DNA of 64,000 nt from Uranotaenia lowii (GCF_029784155.1 NC_073692.1:15481752-15545751); one strand, 5' to 3'; counted from the stretch's first letter, positions 45,944 to 57,830 are shown. Translations and numbers: made by a program. The notes: generated from the letters alone by a model not told the origin.

Positions 45944-45976
45944 CGGCGCCTAACGTGGGGCTCGAACCCACGATCC
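45944..45976 (-). repeat. tRNA-Lys 3'-half complement (primer site or tRNA fragment)
   Basis: On the plus strand CGGCGCCTAACGTGGGGCTC followed by GAACCCACGATCC is the reverse complement of the T-arm and acceptor end of an insect tRNA-Lys, with one difference in the acceptor stem and one past the T-arm. The upstream half of the tRNA is absent. Two readings are possible: a primer-binding site just inside a lost LTR (tRNA-Lys is used by Osvaldo-like and some other LTR elements) or a truncated tRNA-derived repeat. The match is longer than the usual 18 bp of a primer site. Confidence 0.55.
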
Positions 45977-46109
45977 TTTTTGCGGATAATTGAAAATTAA
46001 ATTTAGGAATTTTCTACGCATCAACGAAAATTCTAACGCATCCCTTCGTTTTTTGCTTCGAATGCTCGTGCTTATGTCAGAGCAGTGGGATAATATTAAA
46101 TGATTAACA

Positions 46110-46495
46110 TTTCCTCCCAACACACATTAACCTAAGTGCTCCTTTCAACACATTCCTTTATTATTTAGCGGTCCTCCCAACACGCGGTTCTAATTAAACT
46201 ATTGTTTCAGTGCTCCCGGAACGCATTTTTCTGAGTGGTCCTCCCAATCCTCCTTTGTTATTATGCGGTCCTCTCAACACGATGTTCAAATTCAACCATT
46301 CATGCGATCGTTCCAACTCGCATTATCTTATCTTATCGTTATCGTCCTTCCAACATACTCCTAGATTATGAACTAGTCCTCTCAACACGCTTACCAAATT
46401 TAACCATTTATGCGGTCCTATCAACTCGCATTTTTCTCAGAGCTACTCTCAATACACTCTTTGATACATAAATAAGTGTCCCAACATCACTCATT
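46110..46495. repeat. Decayed short repeat built on GGTCCTCYCAACACG
   Basis: Twelve degenerate copies of a GGTCCTCTCAACACGC-like word occur with irregular spacing of 26-41 bp. They are near 46113, 46140, 46172, 46213, 46239, 46269, 46309, 46346, 46377, 46415, 46442 and 46478. They are separated by AT-rich spacers that themselves share TTATGCGG and AAATT(C/T)AACCATT. The array begins about 135 bp after the tRNA-Lys-like segment. It is not coding in any frame. Confidence 0.7.
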
Positions 46496-46499
46496 CACA

Positions 46500-48328
46500 T
46501 TTCATTTATTTGAGTTTTTCTATTTATTACCATGGTTTTTCAAGATATTTCGTTTAAATCATAAGGTGATCGGAGTGATCAACACAGCACCCCCCCCCCT
46601 CCCAAGCGCGAAAAATTTGTTACAAAATACACGAAAACGCTCGAACTTCTTTTAGAACTTTTCCTAGGTACACTTTGAATTTTCAAAAGTGTCCACTCCG
46701 TGGGAATGTTTATTGAACAAAAGTTATGTTCCATTGGGGTAATCAATTCTCCAACAAAGGCGTTTAAGAAGCATTTCTTACATTTTTTCGAAAATAATTA
46801 AATGGTGGGCTGAGTAACTTAATTTAAGTATTTTTTCGGTTTCAAATATTGAATATGTTTCTCGATTTGAGTCAGTTTTCCCAATTCCGCCTTAACACGG
46901 CCTTTATATTTCTTCTTTTCTACCTAACCTATGATCATTCTTTTTAAACCCAATTAATCCATAACAGTGGTTAATTTTAGATCTAGGTGGATCTAGGTTT
47001 TAGATCGAAAACGCATGAGTCAAGGATTTCTGACGCTACCAAAATGATAATTTTTGGAAAAATACACCAATCATATCGTCCTTATTGTTAACGGATCATA
47101 CACACAGGTGTAATTAAAATTGAAGTTTTAATTCAGTTTCCGATTCCACAAAAAAGTTGAATATTTCAATGGTATTAAAATACTATTATGAACAAGATAA
47201 CAGCATTTCTGGTGCACATGTTCTAATGAATGATTTAGAAAAAAATGTCAAAAAAAATTGTCAAAAAATCAAATATTTTGTCAGATTTTGGTGCTATGGC
47301 TAGTGATTTTTGTTTTATTCTACTCCTTTTTAAATAAATAATTCATTCATAACTAATAAACCAACTCGAAAACTAAAAAAATGATTTTTAATTTTTTTAC
47401 TGTCTTTTATTTTATGATGGACAGGCTTGAAAATATTCGTTCATCCATAAGGATGGCGAAATTTTATTTTGAATCACTATCCCACAGAAAAATGATCAGT
47501 CATGGATTATGTCATGACAGAAATTTTCCAATAACGTGAATGTGAATGCCTCGGTCATTCACATGATGGAAATAACATTCACGCATGAGAAGAATGTACA
47601 ATAAATGAAAGATGGAAACCAAATGGAAACTTTAAAAAATGTTTCTAGACTTTATTTTTGTTTTCATTAATCTTGTACTATTGCTAGCTAACGTTTTTCA
47701 ACATAATGTAAATTGAAAATAATCTTGGCAAACAGAATATTCTAAAAGTTGCAAAAAATTGCACTGGTGATGTTTCTCATGACCCATTTTAACCATCATG
47801 TCATGACCGAATGATTGAAGATTTCCATGATCAATGACATAATGGAAAAATCTTTCTTTACCAAAACAATCATTCATAGCATGCTTTCATTTCGAAAAAA
47901 TCTTAAACTAACGACATGTGAGGAAAAAAATGGGTCACTAGTCGCAATTTTTGGCTCGTGACTATGACATAATCCCGTCCCTGATGATGGATACAGATTT
48001 GGTCTAGATTACCTGGTTTCACAAAATTTTTTTGAAAATAAATGTAATCCTACATTTTTTTTTAGAAAATTTAATAGAAGAGGTAAAGCTGTTTCTGACA
48101 TCACAGAAGGGCGTTTAAAAGTTTTTGATATTGAAAATATTCATTTTAAAACAATTTTGTTGAAGACTGCAGAACATCATTTCGATTTAAAATTTCTTAA
48201 AAATTTCATTAAACTGGAACTATAAATACATAAAACATAAACTAGAACTGGAAAAAAATCAAATGAAAACTAATGTAAATTTTTCTCAGAATTCATAATT
48301 TCTTGCAGTCATCCAAAAAGGCGACCAT
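46500..48328. other. AT-rich spacer
   Basis: No gene was recognised. A run of 12 C is at about 46589-46600. From 47480 to 47900 the words CATGACATAATG, GTCATGA and CATTCAC recur in both orientations, giving many small stem possibilities but no bounded element. Confidence 0.45.
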
Positions 48329-50034
48329 TGCACAATAGGGAAAAAAGTGTACAAACCGCGAAGAAATTCAATATTTTTCGTCCTACATGATCCAAATCTA
48401 TGAAAATATACTTTCCTTTTTGTGAAAATTTCCGGAGAATCGATTGGACATAGTTTCATACGCCGCACAAGCTTACGAACGGAGATATAGTGCCTTTTTA
48501 ACCCCTAATTCCCCTTTATTTTGTAAACATTCCAGAAAAATACTGATTTGAACTAGAAAATTTTTAACGAAAATAAACCTATCGTGTGTAATATTTTCTG
48601 AGGAATCGAATGAAGGCTGTTTGAGCCACCGCACGCTTCAGAAAATGAAGTTATGGCTATTTTTACCCTCAATTCCCATATATTTTTCAATTATTTCAGG
48701 AAAAAGCTTGTTCGGACTTGAACATTTTGAATCTATTGGGACGTATCTTATGTGATTTTTTCCGAGGAATCGAATGAAGGCTGTTTGAGCCACCGTACGC
48801 TTCGGACAATGGAGTTATGGCTGTTTTACCTTCAATTCCCCTGCATTATTCAAATTGTTAAGAAAACGCATGTTCGAACTTGAAAATTTTGAATCTTTTG
48901 GGACGTACCTTGTGTGATTCTTTCCGAGAAATTCAATTAAGGTTGTTTGAGCCACCGCACGCTTTGGAAATTTGAGTTATGGCTGTTTTTACCCTCGATT
49001 CCCCTTCATTTTTTTTGAATCATTGAAAAATGTAGGGGAATTGAGGGTAAAAACAGTCATAACTCAATTTCTCAAAGCGTGCGGTGGCTCAAACAGCCTT
49101 TATTGGATTCCTCGGAAAAAATAGCAAAAGATAAGTCTCGTTTGGTTCAAAATTTTCAAGTCCGATCATGGTTTTTCTGAACTATTTGAAAAATGAAAGA
49201 GAATTGAGGGTAAAACATCCATAACTCCTGTTTCCGATGCGCACGGTGAGTCAAATATGCTTCGTTGCATTTCTCGAAAAAAATCACACATGATACGTCC
49301 CATTTAGTTCAAAATTTTGAAGTCAAACATGCATTTTCAGAGCTATTTGAAAAATGTTGGGAAAATGAGGGTAAAACAGCCATAACTCCATTTTCCAAAG
49401 CGTGCGGTGGCTCAAACAGCCTTCATTCGATTCCTCGAAAAAAATCACACAAGATACCGTCCCAATAGATTCAAAATATTCAAGTTCGAACATGCGTTTT
49501 CTTAACGAATTGAAAAATGTAGGGGAATTGAAGGTAAAACAGCCATAACTCCATTTTCCGAAGCGTGCGGTGGCTCAAACAGCCCTTATTCGATTTCTCG
49601 GAAAAAATCACACAAGATACAACCCATTTGGTTCAAAATTTTCAAGTCCAAACAAGCTTAATTAATTGCTGAAATAATTGAAAAATGTAGGGGAATTGAG
49701 GGTAAAAACAGCCATAGCTCCATTTTCTGAAGCACGCGGTGGCTCAAACAGCCTTCATTCGATTTCTCAGAAATAATTACAAACAATAGATCTATTTTCG
49801 TTTAAAATTCTCTAGTTCAAATCAGTGTTTTTCTGGAATGTTTACAAAATATAATTTAGGGGTTAAAAAGGCACTATATCTCCGTTCGTAAGCTTGTGCG
49901 GCGTCTGAAACTATGTCCAATCGATTTTCCAGAAGTTTTCACAAAGGGAAAGTATATTTTCATAGATTTGGTTCATATAGGACGAACGATATAGAATTTC
50001 TTCGCGGTTTGTACACTTTTTTCCCGATTGTGCA
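48329..50034. repeat. Inverted array of about 165-bp units (Repeat A family)
   Basis: The outer segments (48329-48540 and about 49800-50034) are inverses, containing CACTATATCTCCGTTCGTAA and GTACACTTTTTTCCC. Between them lie about 165-bp units marked by GGGAATTGAGGGTAAAACAG, CATAACTCCATTTTC and GTGCGGTGGCTCAAACAGCC. Three are in reverse orientation (unit ends near 48678, 48840, 49003) and five in forward orientation (starts near 49032, 49201, 49363, 49522, 49690). The turning point is near 49013-49030. The unit and outer segment each occur once at 555-975. No gene is encoded. Confidence 0.88.
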
Positions 50035-53000
50035 TTGATTTGATTTTATTGAAAACCTTCATTTGCCATATCTTTGTTTTTTTTATAGGTTTTTCAAAAA
50101 AAAAAAGTGCACAAATTAATTAAATGAATTTTTACCTATTTCAAAATGTTAGCCTTGAATCGCTGAAACGAGATAATGAAACTAACAGCATATTTTGATT
50201 CAGCGTTCCCAAATCAATCAAAATCAGTTCTTAAATTTTGTGCCCCTTCGAAAAATGTGATTTTTTTTTTGATTTGTGCTTTCGGGAATTGATGCTTCAT
50301 TTTATGATTTTTAAGTTATCCTACAAGGCAACAAAATTCAAATTTTTCCGAGGCGCAAAAAATATAAGAGTAAATTTTGAAAAATTGTAGGACGCTATTT
50401 CCAAATATCTTTTTTAGGTTTTTTTTGATAACTTTTGAAAAAGGTATAAATACATTAAATGGATTAGAGCACTTTTCAGAAAAACCTGTAGAACATCACA
50501 AATATTTTGAAAAACAATTTTTTGACTCAATAATCAACGTTTCTGAATACCACGAATGATTTTGGCTTCTGAGAAAAAAGTTATTGAAGTTTTTTTATCG
50601 TAATTTTTTTTCCAAATCTTATATTTTAAAAACGATAAGTCAAATAATTTCACAGTTTTCAAACAAGTTGTTGAATAAGTTAGAATCTACAATATCAAAT
50701 ACTGAAGGACTTTCCAAAAGATGTCAGAAAAAGTGGAAACTCTAACTGTTTTTTTCCAAATTGCAGAATTTATTTTTATATTTTGAAGTGTTGTATCTCT
50801 GACACAAAATTATCCCGACAAATCTCAATCCTTGATTGAATGAAGGATAGTGCATTGATTTGAAATCAGCTTTAAGTTTTCATGTTAGCAAAGATAATCC
50901 ATTTTACCCAAAACTGACCTTTTTGAAAATTTCTTCATGCCCTATCTCCAAAACTTGAGGGTGATAAACAAAATATTAAGTTTTTCAAGTTTAGGCATGT
51001 TATTCCACTTTGTGATTACCTCAAAATCGTTTAAAAAATAAAAAATCCTTTTTATTCATACATTTTTTGTTGCAAATTCGAAACAAAAGGTTAAAATATC
51101 ATTTATTTTGTTTAATATTTAAAACAAAAAGTTAAAAATATAGGATGAGAACTTGAAATTCAAGAGAAAATCAATGCATCTGAATTTCAAAGTTCCAGAG
51201 TTTTGAATCATATATCATCATTTCATTTCATCATTTTTTTGAAATGAAAATCTTCGATATAAAAAAGATCTGAATGAATAGATAATTGAAACATTTCTTA
51301 AATTTATTTGCTACTCAACAATAAGTGTATTCGTTTCGAATAAAGAAATCATAAAAAAAAACAAGTGTATTATTTTCATTTATAAAGTGAGATTTCCCAA
51401 TGAGCTCTAGAGTCATTTTTTTTTATCACTTTTGATATACAAAATACGAAAATTATCGTTTTACCAATTTTTCTCGTAAGGAAAATTTTAGATTCGTTGA
51501 TTGAAGTTATATCAAAGGATATCGAAATAGGTGTAGGTATATAGAAAATGGGTTCCTAAACACACTATATTAATACAATTTCAAGCAGCTCTATAAACTA
51601 ACAAAAACTCTATCCAAAGCTGTTTTCTTAATTAGCTTTAATTCAACGTATTTCTGTTTCATTTTTAAAGATAAAAGACATTTTAAACTTTAATCTGTGG
51701 CCTACAGAGGAAACATTTTCAAACTTAAATGGTAAAATACTTATCAAGTTAAAGGCAAAACCTCGATAAAACTTGCCAAAATGGCTCCCTGTTTCCAAAG
51801 CTAAGTAAGTATATCTCTCATCTGATCAGAAGTTATTGCAATAAAAAGCAGTAACTTCACCAGCGAAAAAAAAACCTCAAAAACAGATCTCATAAAAATG
51901 ATTTCGGCTTATCTTCGTTAAAAGCAAATTTAAAAACCAGAAAAGGAAAAAAAACCTTCAGCATTATTGCCATAAAATGCAGCAAAAAAGTTATGATTTA
52001 TCCACGGGCAACCAATTTACGACCATTGTCGAGTCGAGTCTAGCGAGATGGTGGTGGTTTTAGAAATTCTTTTCCCTTACCGGCATACCCGGAACCCGAG
52101 TAAGAAATGTTACTGGTAAGGTGTGTATGTGTAAGTGTGTGCATTTATGAAATAATAACAAAAAAAAAAAACAAAAGCAAGAAAAAACAAACCAGCCATT
52201 TACGACCGATAATTACTTTCCCCTCATCGTGTGCTGCTGATTATTGCCTTCGGTTGTTGGGTTTTGGTTGAGCCTCGGGTTCTCTTTTCCATATCGCGGG
52301 CCCACACTGCGTATAACTTTGATATGGAAAATAGCAGCAGCACCGGGGTAGGTAGATAGAGAAAAAAAAAACACATTATAACTCAAATCTTATCTGTTCC
52401 GAAGAAAACTGTGCCAAACGTGTGAGCAGCACAACTCGGCGAGAGGGAAACACGGGTAAAAACAAGAAAGAGAGCTGTGGCTGGCTCGAGTTGAAAGGGG
52501 GGATGATTTTTATTCCGCAAGGCTCGTTATAAAATCGGAAAACACGCACCACTCATGCAAATTCCGCTTATTAGCGAGAACGGATTTCAACCCGGGGTTG
52601 ACGGGGGTGGGGAGGTCTTTTTCTAGATTCGAATCATGCGTCATGATGGGATGTGTAATATGGCAGCAGCAGTTCAAACCACCCGCCAGCCGACAAGCCA
52701 AGCCCAGCCCAAAGAAAAGCAAGTTTGGGGAAGGGGCGGGGGCGGCAAGAAAAACCAAAGCAATTATAATTAAACACATGATTATCACGCGGAAAACACT
52801 CTCTCAAGCACCACACCGGCATCAATTGCCGGGGAGTTCAGATTGTTGTGTGTTATTACAGGTGTGTGCTGCCGCCCGGGTTCTCGGGCTTTCTTGCTCG
52901 CGGTATCAGCCGGAAGAGAAAGTTCCAAGGATGGAAAGCTTTTCCGTAGCACCCACCACCCACTCTGGGGGTGAAATTGCGGGAAAAGGATTCCCCGTAT

Positions 53001-53575
53001 CCGGTTGCGAGTATATACATTGTCTGTCGGTGGCATGTAGGACTATAAACAGGTATATGTATGTTAGAGGTCCTGTGACAATCATCGTCATCATCCAGCC
53101 CGCCTCACCAGTCAGTAGTAAGACTATAGAACTCGGAAGTGACAGCTCTAGTTCAGACGATCGCCGAAAGGTGTTCCAAGTTCTCAGAGAACCTACATCG
53201 AAGATCGTAAACGCCGCAGTAATTCTTATCTTCAAGCTCTGAAATGTTTTTAGTTAGTGCCATGTTCACCTGTTTGGAACGGATATTCCCTCGGCTGGGT
53301 TTCAGTGGATCCCATTCTTATTTACTTGAAATAATCTTTGAGGATACAAAATTTGTAAAGTTGAACATTATTTAAACACCCGGCTGTAGGATAGTTATTT
53401 TCAATTCCTATCCGGCACGGTTTCCTTAATTTGGCTCAATTTAATAGGAGATGATCTTTACTAAAGGCTTGAGATGCTCATAAAATGAATCACAAACTGT
53501 CTGAATTTGAATGAAACATGCACGACACCGAAAATGTGATGCCATTTTTCTTATGTTTAGAATCATACCAAAATT
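50035..53575. other. Spacer, AT-rich then GC-balanced
   Basis: From 50035 to 52000 the sequence is AT-rich and featureless. From 52020 to 53250 it is GC-balanced and free of recognisable transposons, with a 214-codon plus frame (52598-53242) that has no domain and biased but uninformative composition. This part might be untranslated or regulatory DNA of a gene. I could not support an exon. Confidence 0.4.
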
Positions 53576-54520
53576 TTATGGTAGTTTTATATACATATTC
53601 ACCTCAAAAATCAAAAGAAAAGTCATCGATGGAGCATTAAGTGAAAATTGAACGCATTTTCGCTTGATGCCCTTCATCAAAGTCTTGAAAGGGTCATCCG
53701 GTACCAGTTTCTCAGTTTTTCCCCATTTTCTTAACATGTCCTGCTCGTCTTTGACTGTCTTCTTGCTCTTCCGAAGTTCGCGCTTCATTATTGTCCAGTA
53801 CTGCTCTACCGGGCGCAGCTCCGGACAGTTTTTCGGGTTCATGTCCTTTGGAAAAAAGTACTTAATTGGCCTCATATTACTCCAGGACACTTTTAGAATA
53901 GTGGCATGTAGTCAAATCTGCCCAAAAGAGCGGAGCTTTGTCATGCTGCTGCAAGAACGCAAAAGGAGCTTCTCGAGGCACTCAGATTTGTAGATCTCGC
54001 CATTTACTGTGCCTTTGTCACAAAAGGCTCATTCCTCAGTCCGCAAGAGCAGATGGCCTGCCAAACGAGATATTTGACGGCGAAATTCGACATTTTCTTC
54101 TTCTTAAATTTGTCGTCCACATCGAACTTGCTCTTGCCGGTGAAAAACTCCAACCCCGGAATTTGCTTTTAATCGGCTTTTATATACGTTTCGTCGTCCA
54201 TCACACAGCAGTCATATTTTGTCAGCAACTTCTCGTAGAGCTTCTGTGCCCAAGTTTTAGTCTAACTGTCTTCTTTTCACCTTTCCCTCCGTCTTTTTGT
54301 ACTCCGGTCCCGGTTTTCTCCCAGCTCCTTTGCCGTGGTCCAACGTCAACCGCCCCTGGAATCGCTTCAACACTCTGGAGATGGATGAATGGCGAATGTT
54401 CAACATTTTTCCCAACTGCCGGTGCGATAGGTCAAGAAATTCCAGGTGTTTACATGCTGTCAAACACGACTTCGAGTTTGACAACATGTAAACAATACAC
54501 ATCAATTAGAAAGTGTGCAA
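53576..54520 (-). pseudogene. Second DD37E transposase remnant
   Basis: On the minus strand the N-terminal helix-turn-helix (54257-54505) reads SHRQLGKMLNIRHSSISRVL, followed by the basic GKGAGRKPGPEYKKTEG. In other frames come KYLVWQAICSCGLRNEPFV (near 54040-54100) and ADLTTCHYSKSVLE (near 53880-53930), the latter with the second catalytic aspartate. The last frame (53576-53890) has FPKDMNPKNCPELRPVEQYW, whose glutamate lies 37 residues after that aspartate when the frame change is allowed for. This identifies a DD37E element, different from the one at 5411. At least three frame changes and stops make it inactive. Its inverted ends were not found. Confidence 0.85.
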
Positions 54521-54554
54521 AATTTTAGTTGATTTTTACCCAATGGTAAAAAAG

Positions 54555-57000
54555 TTATGCCCTGTTGAATGTGTCGCAATAATTTCGTGTTTGCCCCTTA
54601 TATGTAATTGAAAGCATGTTAGAATTCATTTCACTTACTGAAAAACGGTAAAAAAATTGTTTGAAAAAATACGCGAAAAAAATGTCCGTACATCTTGAAG
54701 ACTCGTACCAAGTCGATCGGAAGCACCAACTCAAAACTTGGTTACAGCCTCCTTCTGCAGCAATCACACCCTGTAGACGTCTTTTTATAGACAGCGCCAA
54801 CTTTCGAGTTATTTCCGGAGAGATCTTCTGCCATTCTTGCATCAAAACCTCCTTCAACTGGTTCTTGCTCTGAATCGGGTGCTCACAGATCTTCCGCTTC
54901 AAATGGTCCCACGAATTTTCAATCTGATTGAGATTTGGTGACTGGAGAGGAGGGGAAGTGTTGACTTAACGTTGTAGAGGAGTCACTCTTTGATAAGTAA
55001 GATGCGACGAATATTTTAGATCATTATCTTAAACGAACTGTATTGTATTCACAAAGAGAGTTTGTTGAATATGACTTTGTTCTTCAAATGGTGATTACAG
55101 AATGAATATAAAATCTTTTCAGTCGAATACCTAACTATCCTGATTGATACGTTTTGACTTAATTCGAATATTGGATTATTTTATTTAATGTCTTTGATAG
55201 AAACCATACAGACATATCTTAAACTAAACATGAGTTAGGTTCTTAGACTACGAATCTTATTTCTAAACAATTCTCTGGATTGATTTAAATTAAAAACGTT
55301 AGACACTTCATTAAAAACACGACAACAATTATGCATAGGTTGATTTTGGGCAAAAACTGTGCGACTAGATGGGATCCACAAAAAGTTCTGTTGACGAAGA
55401 CGTCTCGCTGGAGCATGAATGTGGATGCTTTGTAGCAGTAGAGGACAGTCAATGTTGTTCATCAACAAATCAAAAACAAACATTCTTTGGATGTATATTC
55501 GTCTGCGTTGCAGGGTCTCAAGACTTATTAGATTGCATCTTTCGGCATACGGTGGCAGTCGAACGGCATCATTCCACGGCAGTCGACGGAGTGCAAATCG
55601 TAGGAACTTCTTTTGTACCCTTTCTAGTCTTTCAGTGTGTACTGTTTGATGCGGCGCCCAAACTACCACGGCGTATTCCAGAACGCTGCGCACCAAGGCG
55701 CAGTAAACCGTTTTAAGACAATATACATCCTCATACTCAACAGTGTTTCTACGAATAAAGCCAAAAATGGCAAAGGCTTTTGCGGTTGTGGCGGCTATGT
55801 GTTCTGAAAAACTCAGTTTTTGATCAAAAATAACTCCGAGATCTTTAATCGAAACTACTCGTTCCATTTCTGCTGTGTCCATTTTGTAGGCAAAACGAAG
55901 TGGAGTTCTAGCTCTGCAGAAAGTTATGCATCGGCATTTACTGGCATTAGCTTCCATTCCATGAGACTTGCACCAGTCCAAAAGTGTCGAGATATCGGCT
56001 TGAAGTGCTGCACAGTCTACTGGTGATTCGATTTTCCGGTAAATCTTAAGGTCATCTGCGTACATCAATTTAGAGGATTGCAGTAAACAAGCAAGATCAA
56101 TAACAAAAAGGATAAAGATTAGTGGTCCTATGTGGCTGCCCTGGGGAACACCGGATTACTATGATTGCACGTGGTAACAAACTGAAACTTTTCCTCGCTT
56201 GCTTTCAAATGCGTCTTCAAAATATCCAAGTAAACGACTCGATCCATAGTAGATTTAATAAACGTCGGGTTTCCAGGACATCATGCTTGACTGTTGGTCG
56301 CAAATTTTTTTGTTCCAATTCGGTATTCAGTTTACGCCACACGCTAACTTGTCCATCAGACCCAAAAATGTTAAACTTGCTCTCATCCGTGTTTTTAGTA
56401 TATCCCATCCTCGTCGCCACTTTTAAGTTTTAACACTAGATTTCGGATATAATTAAAAACGCGTATAACTTAGTTTGAAGCCAGTACTAAAAAAACCAGC
56501 TCTTCCAGTTGCTAGTTTATTTATGCTTTTCCAGAGCTATTGTTTTCATTCGGTTGTTTGTTTAGTTCGGCTGAGCGTTAGCACGAGCGGACACGCTTAA
56601 ATAAGATCAGCTTGTCTTGGATATAACACCGTGAAAATCACGTTCTTCCAGAACTCCTCTGGTTTAACCACGTACTTCTGGGCATGCGCCAAACGCCTCT
56701 TCTTGTTTTTAGCTGATATGAACGACTTCTTTGGCGTTTTGTGACAAGCGGTCAGCCAACTGAGGAACACTCACCTTTGGATTTTGTTCGATTTCCGGCA
56801 TAAGAATGCGATGGTGACGGTTTGTGAGCTTTGGTTTGCGTCCTCTTCCATGAATTGTTTCCAAAGAACAAGTTTTCTTGAAGTTCTGAAGCACATATTG
56901 AATAGACGATCGTGGTCGAATCACAACATATGCGATTTCGGACAGGTTTTAGCCTTCATTTCTCAGATCCACGATCGGTTTGCGAATCTCAACTGGGATT
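54555..57000 (-). mobile_element. Tc1-like transposon, split by insertions
   Basis: The minus strand holds the parts of one Tc1-like transposase in order. The helix-turn-helix part is SSIQYVLQNFKKTCSLETIH and GRGRKPKLTNRHHRILMPEI (56709-56924, with the start near 56999). The HAQKYVVKPEEFWKNVIFT piece lies near 56629-56690. The first catalytic block TDESKFNIFGSDGQVSVW lies at about 56340-56395. The C-terminal PNLNQIENSWDHLKRKICEH with the catalytic glutamate lies at 54880-54950. A 230-bp unknown insert (about 56398-56628) and a retroelement (about 54960-56155) interrupt it, and about 40 codons around the second aspartate appear lost. The inverted ends were not located. The element is clearly inactive. 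Confidence 0.85.
54960..56155 (-). pseudogene. Non-LTR retrotransposon fragment inside the Tc1-like element
   Basis: A 277-codon open frame (55235-56068) starts at the catalytic MYADDLKIY (56050-56065). It continues with WCKSHGMEANASKCRCITFC, DLGVIFDQKLSFSEHIAAT, YCALVRSVLEYAVVVWAPHQ and LERVQKKFLRFALRRLPWND to the C-terminus at 55235. Just upstream, SGVPQGSHIGPLIFILF (56105-56152) is read in the same sense. The 5' part is absent, so this is a truncated copy, but the retained C-terminal frame is unbroken, in contrast to the relative at 41462-42425. The roughly 240 bp below 55235 are probably its 3' untranslated region. It joins Tc1-like sequence near 56155 and again near 54960. This places its insertion after that of the Tc1-like element. 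Confidence 0.85.
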
Positions 57001-57125
57001 CGCCAGATCATGCTCCACTTGGTCTAACCACCTCACTCGTTGCGCCCCTGCTTGTCTCGTTCCTACCGGATTCATAGCGAACACCTGTTTTGCAAGACAG
57101 TTGTCTGGCATTCTAGCAACAGTAG
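57000..57125 (-). pseudogene. RTE-like C-terminal fragment
   Basis: Minus-strand reading gives ARMPDNCLAKQVFAMNPVGT and AQRVRWLDQVEHDL, the end of the polymerase of an RTE-like element. It abuts the start of the Tc1-like frame at about 57000 and, without a gap, the different LINE fragment above 57125. Confidence 0.6.
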
Positions 57126-57560
57126 TAAGAGTCTGCACTTGCTGCCAGCCAAGGTTTTCGTCAACTGTGCGGATTTCACCTGCTAGACTACGCCGCCACG
57201 AGCTTCTGGGCCTACCTCGTCTTCGATACCCATCCGGATTCCAGTCAAGCGCTTCTCTGCAAATCTCGTTTTCATCTCCTCGAAGCGTGTGCCCAACCCA
57301 TCTCCATTTACGTTCCCGAATCTTAATTTCTAGTGCCTTTTGAAGGCACCGGCGATGTAGTTCAACGTTTAAGATCCAGTTTCCAGGCTACAAAGCGCGG
57401 ATGATGATCTGCAGGCAGCGATTCACAAAAACTTCGCAGTTTTTGCGTCGTCATCGCATATGTACACCAAGTTTCGAACCTGTACAATAATACGGATTTG
57501 AAGTTTGAGGTGAAAATTCGGACACTAACACTCGTCGCTCGGATACTCCAAGTGTGAGCA
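57125..57560 (-). pseudogene. Second LINE C-terminal fragment
   Basis: The minus strand reads FKSVLLYRFETWCTYAMTTQ in 57362-57583. Then, after frame changes, it reads KALEIKIRERKWRWVGHTLR, EALDWNPDGYRRRGRPRSSW and RRSLAGEIRTVDENLGWQQV (57130-57350). The order VLLYG.E.W, RKWRW.GHTLR and GRP..SWRR is the usual C-terminal end of a group of insect LINEs. The copy is joined to unrelated RTE-like sequence at about 57125. Confidence 0.75.
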
Positions 57561-57639
57561 GGTCCTCCTCGAGCAATATCCACGTCTTGTGCCCGTAGGG
57601 GATAACCGGTCGAATGAGCGTCGTGTGCAGATTACCTGC

Positions 57640-57830
57640 TGTGCAGTGACCTTGTGATTACTGAACAAGCGGGCTCGGTCGGTCTCGGATCCGCAGGCCA
57701 GCATATACTTCGTCTTGGAAGTATTAATCCGACTATGCCAGTGTCGTCGGCAAAGCAGATAAGTTGACTGGATCTGTTGAAAATCGTGCCCGCACACGGT
57801 TGAGCTGATCAAACCTGAAAGAGGAAAGTT
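57640..57830 (-). pseudogene. RTE-like fragment
   Basis: A minus frame contains INTSKTKYMLACGSETDRAR, close to the INT.KTKYM.AGG..RDR block that follows the catalytic region in RTE-type polymerases. After this the reading decays. It may be another part of the copy whose end is at 57000-57125, separated by the LINE fragment at 57125-57560. Confidence 0.65.

Noticed and set aside
45944..45976. Functional tRNA-Lys gene
   Set aside because: Only the 3' half matches. The D-arm and anticodon arm are absent.
48329..50034. CRISPR array
   Set aside because: The units are adjacent, about 165 bp long and inverted halfway, with no short identical repeats and unique spacers. The context is eukaryotic.
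52598..53242. 214-residue plus-strand open frame
   Set aside because: It has no recognisable domain, overlaps equally open frames on the other strand and has no gene context. The GC-balanced composition explains its length.
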